From: Microbacterium sp. MM2322
Lineage (GTDB): Bacteria > Actinomycetota > Actinomycetes > Actinomycetales > Microbacteriaceae
Length of the DNA stretch: 64,000 nt
NCBI RefSeq assembly: GCF_964186585.1
Contig: NZ_OZ075067.1
Span: 558,001 to 622,000 of the forward strand
Reading direction: 5' to 3'
The notes under the pieces were generated by a model. It was not told the DNA's origin. It did not search any database and saw only the letters and a program-made list of their open reading frames with translations. Of this stretch, positions 25,158 to 34,455 are shown piece after piece. A program made the position numbers and the translations under genes. Positions within the stretch are counted from its first letter, which is position 1; each line of letters begins with the position of its first letter.

Positions 25158-27242
25158 ATGCCGCAGAACCCCTTCGCCTCGCTCGAGGACTACATCTCCC
25201 TGCCCCGCATCGACGCCGTCACCCTGTCACCCGACGGCACCCGCGCCGTCCTCACGGTCGCGACGCTGAACAAGGACAAGACCGGGTACGACCGTGCGCT
25301 GTGGGAGATCCCGGCGACCGGCGGCGGCACGCCCCGGCGCCTCACCCGCTCCGCCAAGGGCGAGCAGGGCGCCGCGTTCACGGCGGGCGGCGATCTGCTG
25401 TTCGTGAGCGGACGTCCCGACGCCGAGGGCGACGCCGACGACGACGCGGCGCAGCTGTGGCTGCTGCCCGCCGCGGGCGGCGAGGCCCGGGCGATCACCC
25501 GCCTCGCCGGGGGAGTGTCGGGCATCGAGGCCGTCGCGGATGCGGCATCCGTCGCCGTTCTGTCGGCCGACCTGCTCCCGTCGGCGGACTCGTTCGAGGC
25601 CGACGCGAAGCTCCGTGCCGAGCGCAAGAAGCGCAAGGTCTCGGCGATCCTCCACACGACCTACCCGGTGCGGTACTGGGATCACGACCTCGGTCCGGCC
25701 GAGCCGCACCTCCTCGCGCTCGACCTCGGCGACCTCGCCGACACGATCGGGTCGCTCGCCGCCTCCGACACGGCCGAAGACGAACCGGATGCCACGACCC
25801 CGTACCCGGCATCCCTTCCACGCCCGCGCGACCTCACACCCGCGCCCGGCCGCACGGCCGACACCGCCGGCACCGCGCTCACCCCCGACGGCCGCACGCT
25901 CATCGCCGCGATGCGCTTCCCCGAGGGTCGCGCCGAGCGCTTCGCGATCGTGTCGATCGACGTCGCGTCGGGCGAGCGGACGACCCTGTTCGAAGAGCGT
26001 TCCACGTACTTCGAGGGGCCGACGATCAGTCACGACGGCCGCTCGCTTGCGTACGTGCGTGCCCGGTTCTCTGACCCGACCGGTCCCGCCGACCAGGAGC
26101 TCTGGGTCGCCGGCATCGACGGCTCGTCGCCGCGCCGCCTCGCCGAGGGCTGGGACCGCTGGCCGACCGGCGTCGCGTTCGCCCACGACGACACTGCGCT
26201 CATCGTGACGGCCGACCAGGACGGCCGCGGTCCCGTCTTCCGCGTCCCGCTCGACGGCGGCGCTCCCGAGCAGATCACGACCGACGATCACTCCTACATG
26301 AACGTATCGGTCGACCGCGCCACCGGCGACCTCGTCGCGCTCCGCTCGTCGTGGATGGTGCCGCCGCATCCGGTTCGCATCGGTGTCGACGGCACCGTCA
26401 CCGTGCTCGCGACGCCGGCGCCGTTGCCGACGCCCGCGGGGACGATGACCGAGGTCGAGACGACGGTCGAGGACGGTGCGCGGGTGCGCGGCTGGTTGCT
26501 CCTGCCCGAGGGGGCGGATGCGGCATCCCCCGCCCCACTCCTCCTCTGGATCCACGGCGGACCGCTGAACAGCTGGAACGCGTGGAGCTGGCGCTGGAAC
26601 CCGCAGCTCGCCCTCGCGCGCGGTTACGCGGTGCTGCTGCCGGACCCGGCGCTGTCGACCGGGTACGGACTCGAGTTCATCGCGCGCGGCTGGAACAGCT
26701 GGGGCGCGAAGCCGTACACCGACCTCATGTCGATCACCGACGAGGTCGTCGCGCGGGCCGATATCGACGAGACCAAGACCGCCGCGATGGGCGGCTCGTT
26801 CGGCGGGTACATGGCGAACTGGGTCGCGGGGCACACCGACCGGTTCCGCGCGATCGTGACGCACGCGAGCCTGTGGGCGCTCGACCAGTTCGCGGGGACG
26901 ACCGACAGCTCGTCGTACTGGCAGGAGATCTTCACGCCCAAGGCGATGGTCGAGAACTCGCCGCACCGCTACGTCGAGAGCATCTCGACGCCGCTGCTCG
27001 TGATCCATGGCGACCGCGACTACCGCGTGCCGATCGGCGAGAGCCTGCGCCTCTGGTCGGAGCTCAACGAGCACTTCGGCGAGGATGACGGGTCGACGGT
27101 GCACCGGTTCCTGTACTTCCCCGACGAGAACCACTGGGTCCTCAAGCCGCAGCACGCCGTCGTCTGGTACGAGACCGTGTTCGGGTTCCTCGGCGAGCAC
27201 GTGCACGGCACGCCCGCGCCGAACGTCGCCGGGCTCGGCTGA
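25158..27242 (+). CDS. S9 family serine peptidase (acylaminoacyl-peptidase type)
   Basis: A 694-residue peptidase with an N-terminal beta-propeller (WD40/PD40-like, residues ~30-410) and a C-terminal hydrolase domain. The nucleophile Ser is in AAMGGSFGGYMANW, the Asp in VIHGDRDYRVP and the His in PDENHWVLKP. LLLWIHGGPLNSWNAWSWRW gives the oxyanion region. Cytoplasmic. TAGCGT lies exactly 6 nt before ATG, so it is probably leaderless. It is a different S9 subfamily from the peptidase at 4.3-6.3 kb. Confidence 0.9.
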   Translation: MPQNPFASLEDYISLPRIDAVTLSPDGTRAVLTVATLNKDKTGYDRALWEIPATGGGTPRRLTRSAKGEQGAAFTAGGDLLFVSGRPDAEGDADDDAAQLWLLPAAGGEARAITRLAGGVSGIEAVADAASVAVLSADLLPSADSFEADAKLRAERKKRKVSAILHTTYPVRYWDHDLGPAEPHLLALDLGDLADTIGSLAASDTAEDEPDATTPYPASLPRPRDLTPAPGRTADTAGTALTPDGRTLIAAMRFPEGRAERFAIVSIDVASGERTTLFEERSTYFEGPTISHDGRSLAYVRARFSDPTGPADQELWVAGIDGSSPRRLAEGWDRWPTGVAFAHDDTALIVTADQDGRGPVFRVPLDGGAPEQITTDDHSYMNVSVDRATGDLVALRSSWMVPPHPVRIGVDGTVTVLATPAPLPTPAGTMTEVETTVEDGARVRGWLLLPEGADAASPAPLLLWIHGGPLNSWNAWSWRWNPQLALARGYAVLLPDPALSTGYGLEFIARGWNSWGAKPYTDLMSITDEVVARADIDETKTAAMGGSFGGYMANWVAGHTDRFRAIVTHASLWALDQFAGTTDSSSYWQEIFTPKAMVENSPHRYVESISTPLLVIHGDRDYRVPIGESLRLWSELNEHFGEDDGSTVHRFLYFPDENHWVLKPQHAVVWYETVFGFLGEHVHGTPAPNVAGLG

Positions 27243-27576
27243 CGCCGCCTTCGGCATCGGCTTCGGGGGGTCGGGTGCCGACGTGCCGGAACGTTTGCAC
27301 GACCGGGTGCCGCCAGACGGCCTCACGAGCCCCACGAGGTGACACAGGCACCAGCGGTCGTGCATCCGGCATCCGAAGGGGACCGCACGCGCACGAAACG
27401 CACGAGCCGAGGGCAGCCGGGCGCGGCGAGACGGGACGTTCCGGGGACCCGATGTGCCGCCGGGATGCCGGTGGCACGACACATCGGGTCCCCGGAACCG
27501 CCGCAGGGCTGGTTCCGAGGACCCGATTCGTCGCGTGGGATGCCGGGCCGCGGCATCCGTCGATCTGAGCCGCGCC
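27243..27576. other. Non-coding region with a large hairpin
   Basis: A 334-base gap between convergent genes. Frames through it are spurious. It holds the hairpin listed at 27438-27498 and a related half-copy at about 27508-27541 (GGTTCCGAGGACCCGA). A smaller inverted pair (GCACGACCG / CGGTCGTGC) spans 27297-27364. Confidence 0.6.
27438..27498. repeat. 18-bp-stem inverted repeat
   Basis: GTTCCGGGGACCCGATGT (27438-27455) is exactly complementary to 27481-27498. The intervening 25 bases can extend the pairing (GTGCCGCC/GGTGGCAC, one wobble). A partial copy of one arm follows ~10 bases later, so it may be a mobile or repetitive palindrome rather than a simple terminator, though it can terminate both convergent genes. 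Confidence 0.8.
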
Positions 27577-28473
27577 TCAGCGCACGGCGAGCTTCGGACG
27601 CGTGAGGCGCGGGACGAGTACGGGCGTCGCTGTCTTGTACGCCTCGTAGTCGGCCTCGCCGCCCCAGCGCTTGTCGGCCTTCTTCTCGAGCAGCGGCACA
27701 CCGCTCACCCGGGTCAGGAGCAGCACGACGAAGATGGGCGAGAGGAGCCCGATCCACTGCCAGCCGTCGAAGACGGGCGCGGCCACGATCGCGACGCCGA
27801 CCCACGCGAGGATTTCGCCGAAGTAGTTCGGGTGGCGCGACCGCGACCACAGGCCGCTCTGGATGAACCGGCCCCGGTTGGCGGGGTCGGCCTTGAACGC
27901 GGTCTTCTGCACGTCGGCGACAACCTCGATCGCCATGCCGATGAGCCACAGCGCGATGCCGATGCCGGCGAACACGTCGAACGCGGCGCGGTCGGCGGGA
28001 GCGGTGGCAATCGCGATCCACGCGGCGGCGGCCGTGATGCTCACCCAGAGTCCCTGCATGATCCAGACGCGGAGGAACGACAGCGGGTGGACCTTGATCT
28101 CGTCGAAGCGGTCGTCGCTGCCGGAGCGGTGGATGCGGACGAACAGGAACGAGCCGAGGCGAGCCGCCCAGGCGATCACCATGACCGCGAGTGCGACAGA
28201 ACGCGCGTCGGGGGAGGGGGAGAGGAGCAACACACCCAGGGTGACGAGGATGAAGGTCGCGCTGCCGGTCGCGTCGAAGAAGCGCTCGGTGCGGGCGATC
28301 GCCGACGGGATGAAGACGATGACCTGCACGAGGAACGCCGCGGCGACGGCGAGGGCGAAGACGGGCACGCCGCCGGCGGTCGCGCCGCCCTGGCTGCCCG
28401 CGAGCGCGACGAGCGCGCCGATGACGAGGCCCACGATCACGGTGATCAGGGCGGAACGGTTCTGCGAAGACAT
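27577..28473 (-). CDS. DUF1295 membrane protein (steroid-reductase fold)
   Basis: A 298-residue integral membrane protein with about seven hydrophobic segments. The C-terminal region GLWSRSRHPNYFGEILAWVG and LLEKKADKRWGGEADYEAYK is the DUF1295/ICMT-like hallmark (NADPH-dependent reductase or methyltransferase fold). Substrate unknown, probably a lipid. It is 20 bases downstream of the acyl-CoA synthetase gene on the same strand, so the pair may act together on lipids. Confidence 0.85.
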   Translation of the reverse strand: MSSQNRSALITVIVGLVIGALVALAGSQGGATAGGVPVFALAVAAAFLVQVIVFIPSAIARTERFFDATGSATFILVTLGVLLLSPSPDARSVALAVMVIAWAARLGSFLFVRIHRSGSDDRFDEIKVHPLSFLRVWIMQGLWVSITAAAAWIAIATAPADRAAFDVFAGIGIALWLIGMAIEVVADVQKTAFKADPANRGRFIQSGLWSRSRHPNYFGEILAWVGVAIVAAPVFDGWQWIGLLSPIFVVLLLTRVSGVPLLEKKADKRWGGEADYEAYKTATPVLVPRLTRPKLAVR

Positions 28474-28493
28474 GGGGGCCTTTCGGGAGGGTG

Positions 28494-30299
28494 TCAGCTG
28501 TAAAGCGCGGCGACGACGTCGGAACCGCGCTCGAGGAGGATGCGGCGCTTGATCTTCAGCGTCGGCGTGATGATGGTGGTGTCCGCGAGGTCCGCGGCGA
28601 TGAGGGTGAAGCGCCGCACCTGTTCGCTGCGCGAGACGAGCGCGTTGGCCGCGTCGATGCGCCGCTGGATCCGCGCGCGGAGGTCCTCGTCGGGGATCTC
28701 GTGCAGCCGCCCGTCCGCGGGGGTGGGGCCCTGGCGGGCGGCGACCTCTTCCGGGTCGACGACGATGAGCGCGGTCAGGAACGAGCGTCCCTCGCCGACC
28801 ATGACCGCGTGCGAGACGAGCGGGTCGGCCTCGACGGCGAACTCCCACGGCGCGGGGACGATGGTCTTGCCGGTCGAGGTGACGATGACGTCCTTCACCC
28901 GGCCCACGATCATGAGGCGTCCCTCGGCATCGAAGCGGCCGAGGTCGCCGGTGCGGAAGAAGCCGTCGACGAACGCGTCCGCGTCGTGCGCGCTGTCGCG
29001 GTAGCCGCGGAAGACGCCGATGCCCTTCGCGAGGATCTCGCCGTCGTCGCCGATCCGCACGGTCGATCCGGGCAGCGGGCGCCCGACGGTGCCGGCGCGG
29101 ATGTCGCCCGGCAGGTTGCCGGTCAGGGGAGCCGTGGTCTCGGTGAGGCCGTACCCCTCGATCACGGGCACGCCGATCCCGCGGAAGAACAGCGACACCT
29201 CGGGGTCGAGCCGCGCCCCTCCCGACAGGATGTAGTCGACGCGGCCACCCATGACCGCGCGGAGGCGACGGTAGAACAGCGCCTCGAACAGGCGGTGCCG
29301 AACGGATGCCGGTGCCCGCCCGTCCGCGCTCTGCTCGGCCGCACGCCCGCCGGCGACGGCGGTCGAGACCGCGGCCCGCCACACGCGGGTGAGGTGAGCC
29401 GCCTCGGCCTTCTGCGCCGCGGCGGCCTGGATCCGCTCGAGGACGCGCGGGACGACGACGAGGAACGTGGGTCGCAGGACCGACAGGGTCTCGACGACGG
29501 TGCTCGGGTCGCTGAGGTGCGCGATGCGCATGCCGTTCGCGAGGCAGATGAGCTGCAGTCCGCGCGCGAGGACGTGCGCGAGCGGCAGGAAGATGATCGT
29601 GTTGCCGCCCTCGTGGACGACTTCGCCGTAGGCCGCGGCGATGTTCAGCACCTGCCCGAGGAAGTTCCGGTGCGTGAGCACGGCGCCCTTGGGCTCGCCC
29701 GTCGTCCCTGACGTGTACACGATGGTCGCGGCCGCGTCGAGGTCGGCGGCGGTGCGGTGCCGCTCGAGGTCGGCATCCGTCACCTCGTCGGCGCGTGAGC
29801 GCAGCTCGTCGAGGGTCGGGATGCCGCCGGTCACCCGCTCGCGCGGGTCCATCGCGTAGGCGCCGAGGCCCCCGGTGCCGGTCTCGGCGAAGGCGTCGAT
29901 CAACCGGCTGGTCTGGGCCTCGGTCCCGCCGACGCCGAGAACGACCCCGGCGTCGCGGACGATGCCGGCGACCTGGACCGGAGAGGACGTCTCGTAGACC
30001 GGGACGACGACGGCGCCGGCGAACCAGGCGGCGAGGTCGGTGACGGCCCACTCGAAGCGGGTCGAGGCCATGATCGCAAGAGCGTCGCCGGGACGGATGC
30101 CGGTGGCGATGAAGCCCTTCGCCAGTCGCTGGACCTCGTGGAGGAACGATGCGGTCGAGATCTGCTGCCACGATCCGTCGCCGGTGGCGACGTCGAAGGC
30201 GGCGTGGTCGGGGGCCTTCTCGGCGCGCCGGACGAGCAGGTCGGTGACGTTCCGATGCCCGTCCACGGGCGCGAGAAGGGGGGTGTGTATCTGCGGCAC
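28494..30299 (-). CDS. Long-chain acyl-CoA synthetase (FadD15-like)
   Basis: A 601-residue AMP-forming ligase of the longer, eukaryote-like type. Motifs: VYTSGTTGEPKGAVLTHRN, LPLAHVLARGLQL, LSGGARLDPEV, IEGYGLTETTAPLTGN, GFFRTGDLGRFDAEGRL and a C-terminal LKIKRR with the catalytic-type Lys. It differs in length and motif detail from the synthetase at 21.7 kb. The GTG start at 30299 lies 3 nt after TATTCT, close for a leaderless start, so the exact start is uncertain. It is probably co-transcribed with the DUF1295 gene. Confidence 0.88.
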   Translation of the reverse strand: MPQIHTPLLAPVDGHRNVTDLLVRRAEKAPDHAAFDVATGDGSWQQISTASFLHEVQRLAKGFIATGIRPGDALAIMASTRFEWAVTDLAAWFAGAVVVPVYETSSPVQVAGIVRDAGVVLGVGGTEAQTSRLIDAFAETGTGGLGAYAMDPRERVTGGIPTLDELRSRADEVTDADLERHRTAADLDAAATIVYTSGTTGEPKGAVLTHRNFLGQVLNIAAAYGEVVHEGGNTIIFLPLAHVLARGLQLICLANGMRIAHLSDPSTVVETLSVLRPTFLVVVPRVLERIQAAAAQKAEAAHLTRVWRAAVSTAVAGGRAAEQSADGRAPASVRHRLFEALFYRRLRAVMGGRVDYILSGGARLDPEVSLFFRGIGVPVIEGYGLTETTAPLTGNLPGDIRAGTVGRPLPGSTVRIGDDGEILAKGIGVFRGYRDSAHDADAFVDGFFRTGDLGRFDAEGRLMIVGRVKDVIVTSTGKTIVPAPWEFAVEADPLVSHAVMVGEGRSFLTALIVVDPEEVAARQGPTPADGRLHEIPDEDLRARIQRRIDAANALVSRSEQVRRFTLIAADLADTTIITPTLKIKRRILLERGSDVVAALYS

Positions 30300-30363
30300 A
30301 CAGAATATTCGGAGCCGAACCCGAATCGGATTCCGCTATGTTTCGCGCGGGTGCGCGATGGGA

Positions 30364-31569
30364 TCAGCGCAGCCGCAGCACCGCGTCCCACAGGGCATCG
30401 GCGACGGCGCGCTTGGTCCCGGAGGCCTGCCCAGCGACGTCATCCGTCGCATCGACGAAGAGCACGGCGTTCTCGCTCGCCTCGAAGCCTTCCTGCCACC
30501 CGACGCGGTTCACGACCAGGAGGTCGACGCCCTTCCGTGAGCGCTTCCGGATGCCGCGCTCCCGCAACTCCGCATCGTCGGCCGCGGTCTCGGCCGCGAA
30601 TCCGACGATCGTCTGGCCGGGGCGCCGCTCCTCGACGAGGCCGATGAGGATGTCGGGGTTCTCGACGAGGTCGAGGGTGAAGGTCCCGTCCTCCTTGCGG
30701 ATCTTGACGTCCGAGACCTCGGGAACCGAGAAGTCGGCGACGGCCGCGGCCATGACGACGACGTCGGATTCGTCGCTGACAGCGCGCATCGCGGCATCCA
30801 TCTCGACCGCCGTCAGTGCACGTTCGACGGCGATCCGCGGGTGGTGCAGCGCCTCGTGAAGCACGCCGTCGTCGACATGCGCGGCGACGAGATGGACGTA
30901 CGCGCCGCGGTCGGCCGCGGCGAGGGCGACGGCGACCCCCTGCTTTCCGCTGGACCGGTTGCCGAGGAAGCGGACGGGATCGATCGGTTCCCGCGTGCCG
31001 CCGGTCGACACGGCGACGCGGAGCCCGGCGAGATCGGATGCCGGGGCGTCGACCGCGGCGAGGGCGGCGGCGACGATCTCGTCCGGCTCGACCATGCGGC
31101 CCGGGCCGCTGTCGCCGCCGGTGAGCGGTCCGTCGGCAGGACCGACGATGTGGATGCCGCGTGCCCGGAGCGTCGCGATGTTGGCCTGCGTCGCCGCGTG
31201 GTCCCACATGGCGGTGTGCATCGCGGGTGCGACGACGACGGGGGCGGTCGTGGCGAGCAGGGTCACGCCGAGGAGATTGTCGGAGATGCCGGCGGCCATC
31301 TTCGCGAGGGTGTTCGCGGTGGCCGGCGCGACGATGACGAGGTCGGCCTTCGTGCCGAGGGCGACGTGGCGCACTTCGGCGACGTCGTCGTGCACGCTCG
31401 TCGTGACAGGATGGCGGCTGATCGCCTCCCAGGTGGCGGTCCCGACGAACTTCAGGGCGTCGTCGGTGGGAACAACGTGCACCTCGTGCCCGTTGGTCAC
31501 CAGCGCACGAACAACCTGCACCGTCTTGTATGCGGCGATACCGCCGGAGACGCCCACGACGACGAACAT
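30364..31569 (-). CDS. CoaBC: phosphopantothenoylcysteine synthetase/decarboxylase
   Basis: A 401-residue bifunctional enzyme of coenzyme A synthesis. The N-terminal CoaC flavoprotein half has VVGVSGGIAAYK, the AISRHPV His segment and PAMHTAMW, with SGPGRMVEP as its Cys-loop equivalent. The C-terminal CoaB half has STGGTREPIDPVRFLGNRSS and GKQG, then VVMAAAVADF and the KIRKEDG lysine region. Length is normal. GGGAGGATCGGACC before ATG 31569 sets the start. Divergent from a TANGO2-like gene. Confidence 0.95.
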   Translation of the reverse strand: MFVVVGVSGGIAAYKTVQVVRALVTNGHEVHVVPTDDALKFVGTATWEAISRHPVTTSVHDDVAEVRHVALGTKADLVIVAPATANTLAKMAAGISDNLLGVTLLATTAPVVVAPAMHTAMWDHAATQANIATLRARGIHIVGPADGPLTGGDSGPGRMVEPDEIVAAALAAVDAPASDLAGLRVAVSTGGTREPIDPVRFLGNRSSGKQGVAVALAAADRGAYVHLVAAHVDDGVLHEALHHPRIAVERALTAVEMDAAMRAVSDESDVVVMAAAVADFSVPEVSDVKIRKEDGTFTLDLVENPDILIGLVEERRPGQTIVGFAAETAADDAELRERGIRKRSRKGVDLLVVNRVGWQEGFEASENAVLFVDATDDVAGQASGTKRAVADALWDAVLRLR

Positions 31570-31612
31570 GGTCCGATCCTCCCACGGGGTGCGGACACGA
31601 GAGGCCCCACCG

Positions 31613-32314
31613 ATGTGCACCGTGATCGTCCACGTGCCCGAGGACTCGACCGCCGCGATTCGTGTGCTCGCCGTCCGCGACGAGGATCCGGCGCGGGCGT
31701 GGGATCCGCTCGGTGCGTGGTGGCCGGAGCTGCCCGGTGTCGTGGGCGTGCGCGACACGCGTGCGGGCGGCGCGTGGCTCGCGGCAGACCTCGCTGGCTC
31801 GCGCCTCGCCGTCGTGCTGAATCGAGCGGACCTCATCGACGACTCGCTCGCGACGGGGTCCCGCGGTCACATCGTGCTCGACGCCGCGGCGGGGCAGGGG
31901 CTGCCCGAGGTGCCGCCGACACACGGCTTCAACCTGCTGACCGTGATCCCCGGTCGCGCCCGCGTCGAGATGTGGGACGGCGAGGCGGTGCGCGCGGTCG
32001 ACCTCGCTCCCGGCGTGCACATGGTCGCGCACGACGACGTCGACGACCCGAAGACCGCGCGCATCGCCGCGTGGCACGATGCTTTCGCGGCGCCGTCCGG
32101 CGAGGACTGGATCGCCGAGTGGGTCACCGCGCTCGAGCGGACGACCGCGCTGCCGCCGACCGACGATCGCGCGATCATCCGCGACAATCGACCCCACGGC
32201 TACCCGACGCTGTCGCTGCTCGTGTGCGCGGCATCCGTCTCGGCGGCCGGAGCCGACGTCGTCTACGGCGAGCTCGACGAGCCCGGAGCGTGGAACAGCC
32301 TGCAGCTGCGCTGA
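31613..32314 (+). CDS. TANGO2/NRDE family protein
   Basis: A 233-residue protein of the NRDE/TANGO2 superfamily, recognised by MCTVIVHVPE at the start (Cys2 would be the nucleophile if it acts like an Ntn hydrolase), LAVRDEDPARAWDP and the GVRDTRAGGAWLAADLAGSR loop. The motif reads RDED rather than NRDE. It is cytoplasmic and its role is unclear (heme or lipid metabolism is suggested for relatives). It is divergent from coaBC with 43 bases between starts. Confidence 0.8.
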   Translation: MCTVIVHVPEDSTAAIRVLAVRDEDPARAWDPLGAWWPELPGVVGVRDTRAGGAWLAADLAGSRLAVVLNRADLIDDSLATGSRGHIVLDAAAGQGLPEVPPTHGFNLLTVIPGRARVEMWDGEAVRAVDLAPGVHMVAHDDVDDPKTARIAAWHDAFAAPSGEDWIAEWVTALERTTALPPTDDRAIIRDNRPHGYPTLSLLVCAASVSAAGADVVYGELDEPGAWNSLQLR

Positions 32315-32346
32315 CAGCGTCGGATGCCGGGTGTAGCTTCGCGAGC

Positions 32347-32991
32347 ATGGCGCCAGCGGCATCCGATCCCGAACCGGTCTTCTTCGCGTCGGCGGCCGAG
32401 TTCGGCGACTGGCTCGAGGCGAACCACGCCACGGCGACCGAGGTGTGGACGCTGTTCTACCGCAAGGGCGACCCGCGTCTGGGGTTGACCTGGGCGGCAG
32501 CCGTGCCCGAAGCGCTGCGTTTCGGATGGATCGACTCCATCGCCCGCGGCATCGGCGATGGTGCGCGCGTGCAGCGGTGGACACCACGCAAGCCGCGGTC
32601 GATCTGGAGCGCCGTCAACGTCGCTCACATCGAACGGCTGCAGGCGGAGGGTCGGATGCATCCGGCAGGGCTCGCCGCGTTCGAGAAGCGCACGCCCGAC
32701 CGCACCGGCGTGTACTCGCACGAGCAGCGCAACGAGCTGACGGAGGAGCAGGCGGCATCCCTCGCGGCGAATCCGGCGGCGTGGGCCTTCTGGCAAGAGG
32801 CGACTCCGTCGTATCGGCGGGCGGTCACGCACTGGGTGCAGGGTGCGAAGCGGGAGCAGACCCGCATCGACCGGCTCGCGACGCTCGTCGAGGACTGCGC
32901 GGCGGGACGGCTCGTGCCGTTCCAGCGGTACGGTGATGCGCCGGCGTGGCTTGCCCGCGCCGCGGCCGCCGCTTCAGCTGCGGGTGGCTGA
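32347..32991 (+). CDS. YdeI/OmpD-associated family protein
   Basis: A 214-residue protein of the YdeI family. Motifs include VWTLFYRKGDPRLGLTWAAA, EALRFGWIDSIARG, WTPRKPRSIWSAVNVAHIER and the C-terminal PSYRRAVTHWVQGAKREQTR. In other bacteria these are linked to protection from cationic peptides or bacteriocins, with no biochemical proof. TAGCTT lies 7 nt before the ATG, so it is likely leaderless. Confidence 0.85.
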   Translation: MAPAASDPEPVFFASAAEFGDWLEANHATATEVWTLFYRKGDPRLGLTWAAAVPEALRFGWIDSIARGIGDGARVQRWTPRKPRSIWSAVNVAHIERLQAEGRMHPAGLAAFEKRTPDRTGVYSHEQRNELTEEQAASLAANPAAWAFWQEATPSYRRAVTHWVQGAKREQTRIDRLATLVEDCAAGRLVPFQRYGDAPAWLARAAAAASAAGG

Positions 32992-33035
32992 GGCGAGCGC
33001 GTGACAGTGTCCGTGGCCGGTCGTACGGTAGCGCC

Positions 33036-33617
33036 ATGAGAACCGACGAGCTGTTTCTCCACGCGGATGCCGCGCTCCGCACCGTCATCGATCGCATCGA
33101 TCCGGCCGACCTGTCGAAACAGGCGCCGCAGGAGTGGACCTCCACCCCTGACCCCACGTTCCGCGACATCCTGTTCGCCCACGCGTACGACGAGGCCTGG
33201 GTTCCCGGGGTCCTCGCCGGGAAGTCGATCGTCGACGGTGACGAGTTCCGCGAGGCGGACCTGCTGGGCGACGATCCGATCGCCTCGTACGACCGTCTCA
33301 ACGACACCGCCACGGAGGCTGTTCGTCAGGGCGTCGAGCCGGGGACCGTGTTCCGTTTCCAGTACGGCGACTACTCGGTGGAGGAGGGGTTCGCGCACCT
33401 CGCGACGTACCGCGCGTTCCAGGCCTGGCTGATCGCGAAGCATCTCGGCATCCCGTTCCATCTCTCGCCGGAGCTCATCGCGGGACTGAACGAGAACGTC
33501 GTCCCGCATGCAGACGAGTGGCGTCAGTGGGGCGTCTTCCCGCCCACGATCGACCCGCCGGCGGATGCCGACGACGAGACGCGCCTGCTGTGCGCCGTCG
33601 GGTACTGGGTGCCCTGA
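33036..33617 (+). CDS. DinB-like four-helix protein
   Basis: A 193-residue protein of the DinB/maleylpyruvate-isomerase-like superfamily. The N-terminal LFLHADAALRTVIDRIDPADLSKQ and the following FRDILFAHAYDEAWVPGVLA match the helical-bundle metal-binding fold; H49 and the later FAHLATYRAFQAWLIAKH supply likely metal histidines. Thiol cofactor and substrate are unknown. TACGGT lies exactly 6 nt before ATG. Confidence 0.7.
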   Translation: MRTDELFLHADAALRTVIDRIDPADLSKQAPQEWTSTPDPTFRDILFAHAYDEAWVPGVLAGKSIVDGDEFREADLLGDDPIASYDRLNDTATEAVRQGVEPGTVFRFQYGDYSVEEGFAHLATYRAFQAWLIAKHLGIPFHLSPELIAGLNENVVPHADEWRQWGVFPPTIDPPADADDETRLLCAVGYWVP

Positions 33618-33620
33618 GCC

Positions 33621-33992
33621 TCAGCGTTCGTGCACGGCGAGGACGTTGCCGGCGGGATCGCGGAACCACGCGATCGTCGGTCCGTCGCCGCGCATGATCC
33701 CCTTCGAATCGGTGGGCATACCGTCGTAGATCGCGGTTTCGATGCCCTTCGCGTTGAGCTCGTCCACGGCGGCATCGACGTCGACGACCGGGAAGTTGAG
33801 GATCGTGAAGCTCGCGGGCTCGTGATGCGGTTTGCCGTAGACGAGGACCGTGCCGCCTGAGGCGAGGTTCAGGTGCAGGAAGCCGCTGTCGAGCGTCGAC
33901 ACGTCGAGGCCGAGGGTGTCAGCGTAGAACGCTCGCGCGGCGTCGAGGTCGTCGACCGCGAACCCGCTGTAGGCGCCGTCGTTCTGGAACAT
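33621..33992 (-). CDS. VOC family (glyoxalase-like) protein
   Basis: A 123-residue vicinal-oxygen-chelate protein: two beta-alpha-beta-beta-beta modules, YSGFAVDDLDAARAFYADTL at the start and IAWFRDPAGNVLAVHER at the end. A metal-dependent lyase, isomerase or simple binding protein; the sequence does not decide. GGAGACGGTC before ATG supports the start. It converges with the DinB-like gene with 3 bases between stops. Confidence 0.85.
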   Translation of the reverse strand: MFQNDGAYSGFAVDDLDAARAFYADTLGLDVSTLDSGFLHLNLASGGTVLVYGKPHHEPASFTILNFPVVDVDAAVDELNAKGIETAIYDGMPTDSKGIMRGDGPTIAWFRDPAGNVLAVHER

Positions 33993-34120
33993 GACCGTCT
34001 CCTTCGTCCGGGGTGTGCGACCAGAGTCGCGCGTCGGGCGCGGGTTGTCCAGGGGCGGGGTGAGCGTTGGTCCCGCTCGCCTGTCGCGGGGCGCCGTCGG
34101 TGGTGGGGGAGGTGTTGCAT

Positions 34121-34266
34121 CGCTCGCCTGTCGCAACACGCCGCGGGGGGTTGCAGTTTGCGACAGGGGAGTGTTTGGGCGATGCCGAGGCTCGGGCTGG
34201 GCTGGGCTGGGCTGGGCTGGGCTCGGGGTCGTGTGTCTGGGGATGCCGGGGCTTGGGGTCTCATCT
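34121..34266. repeat. Minisatellite unit A with palindromic core
   Basis: The core 34121-34170 is CTCGCCTGTCGCAA, ACGCCGCGGGGGGTTGCAG and TTTGCGACAGGGGAG; arms CTGTCGCAA/TTGCGACAG pair perfectly. The linker has GTTTGGGCGATGCC, then five GGGCT-type repeats, then GTGTGTCTGGGGATGCCGGG. Confidence 0.85.
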
Positions 34267-34405
34267 TGCTCGCCTGTCGCAACACGCCGCGGGGTGCCGC
34301 AGCTTGCGACAGGGGAGTGTTTGGGCGATGCCAAGGCTCGGGCTGGGCTCGGGGTTGTGTGTCTGGGGATGCCGGGGCTCGGGCTCGGGCTCGGGGTCTC
34401 GCGTT
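34267..34405. repeat. Minisatellite unit B
   Basis: Second ~139-base unit with the same order: core (34269-34315) and linker GTTTGGGCGATGCC, fewer GGGCT repeats, GTGTGTCTGGGGATGCCGGG and (CGGGCT)n. Repeat number in the linker differs from unit A, suggesting slippage. Confidence 0.85.
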
Positions 34406-34455
34406 CCTCGCCTGTCGCAACACGCCGCGGGGTGCTGCAGTTTGCGACAGGGGAA
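34406..34455. repeat. Minisatellite unit C (core only)
   Basis: Third core copy (CTCGCCTGTCGCAA to TTTGCGACAGGGGAA). The linker that follows is unrelated beyond a short GC-rich stretch. The DUF222-HNH gene begins 74 bases later. Confidence 0.85.

Noticed and set aside
34121..34455. CRISPR array
   Set aside because: Only three cores, ~140-base period, linkers that are near-copies of each other rather than unique spacers, and no cas genes.
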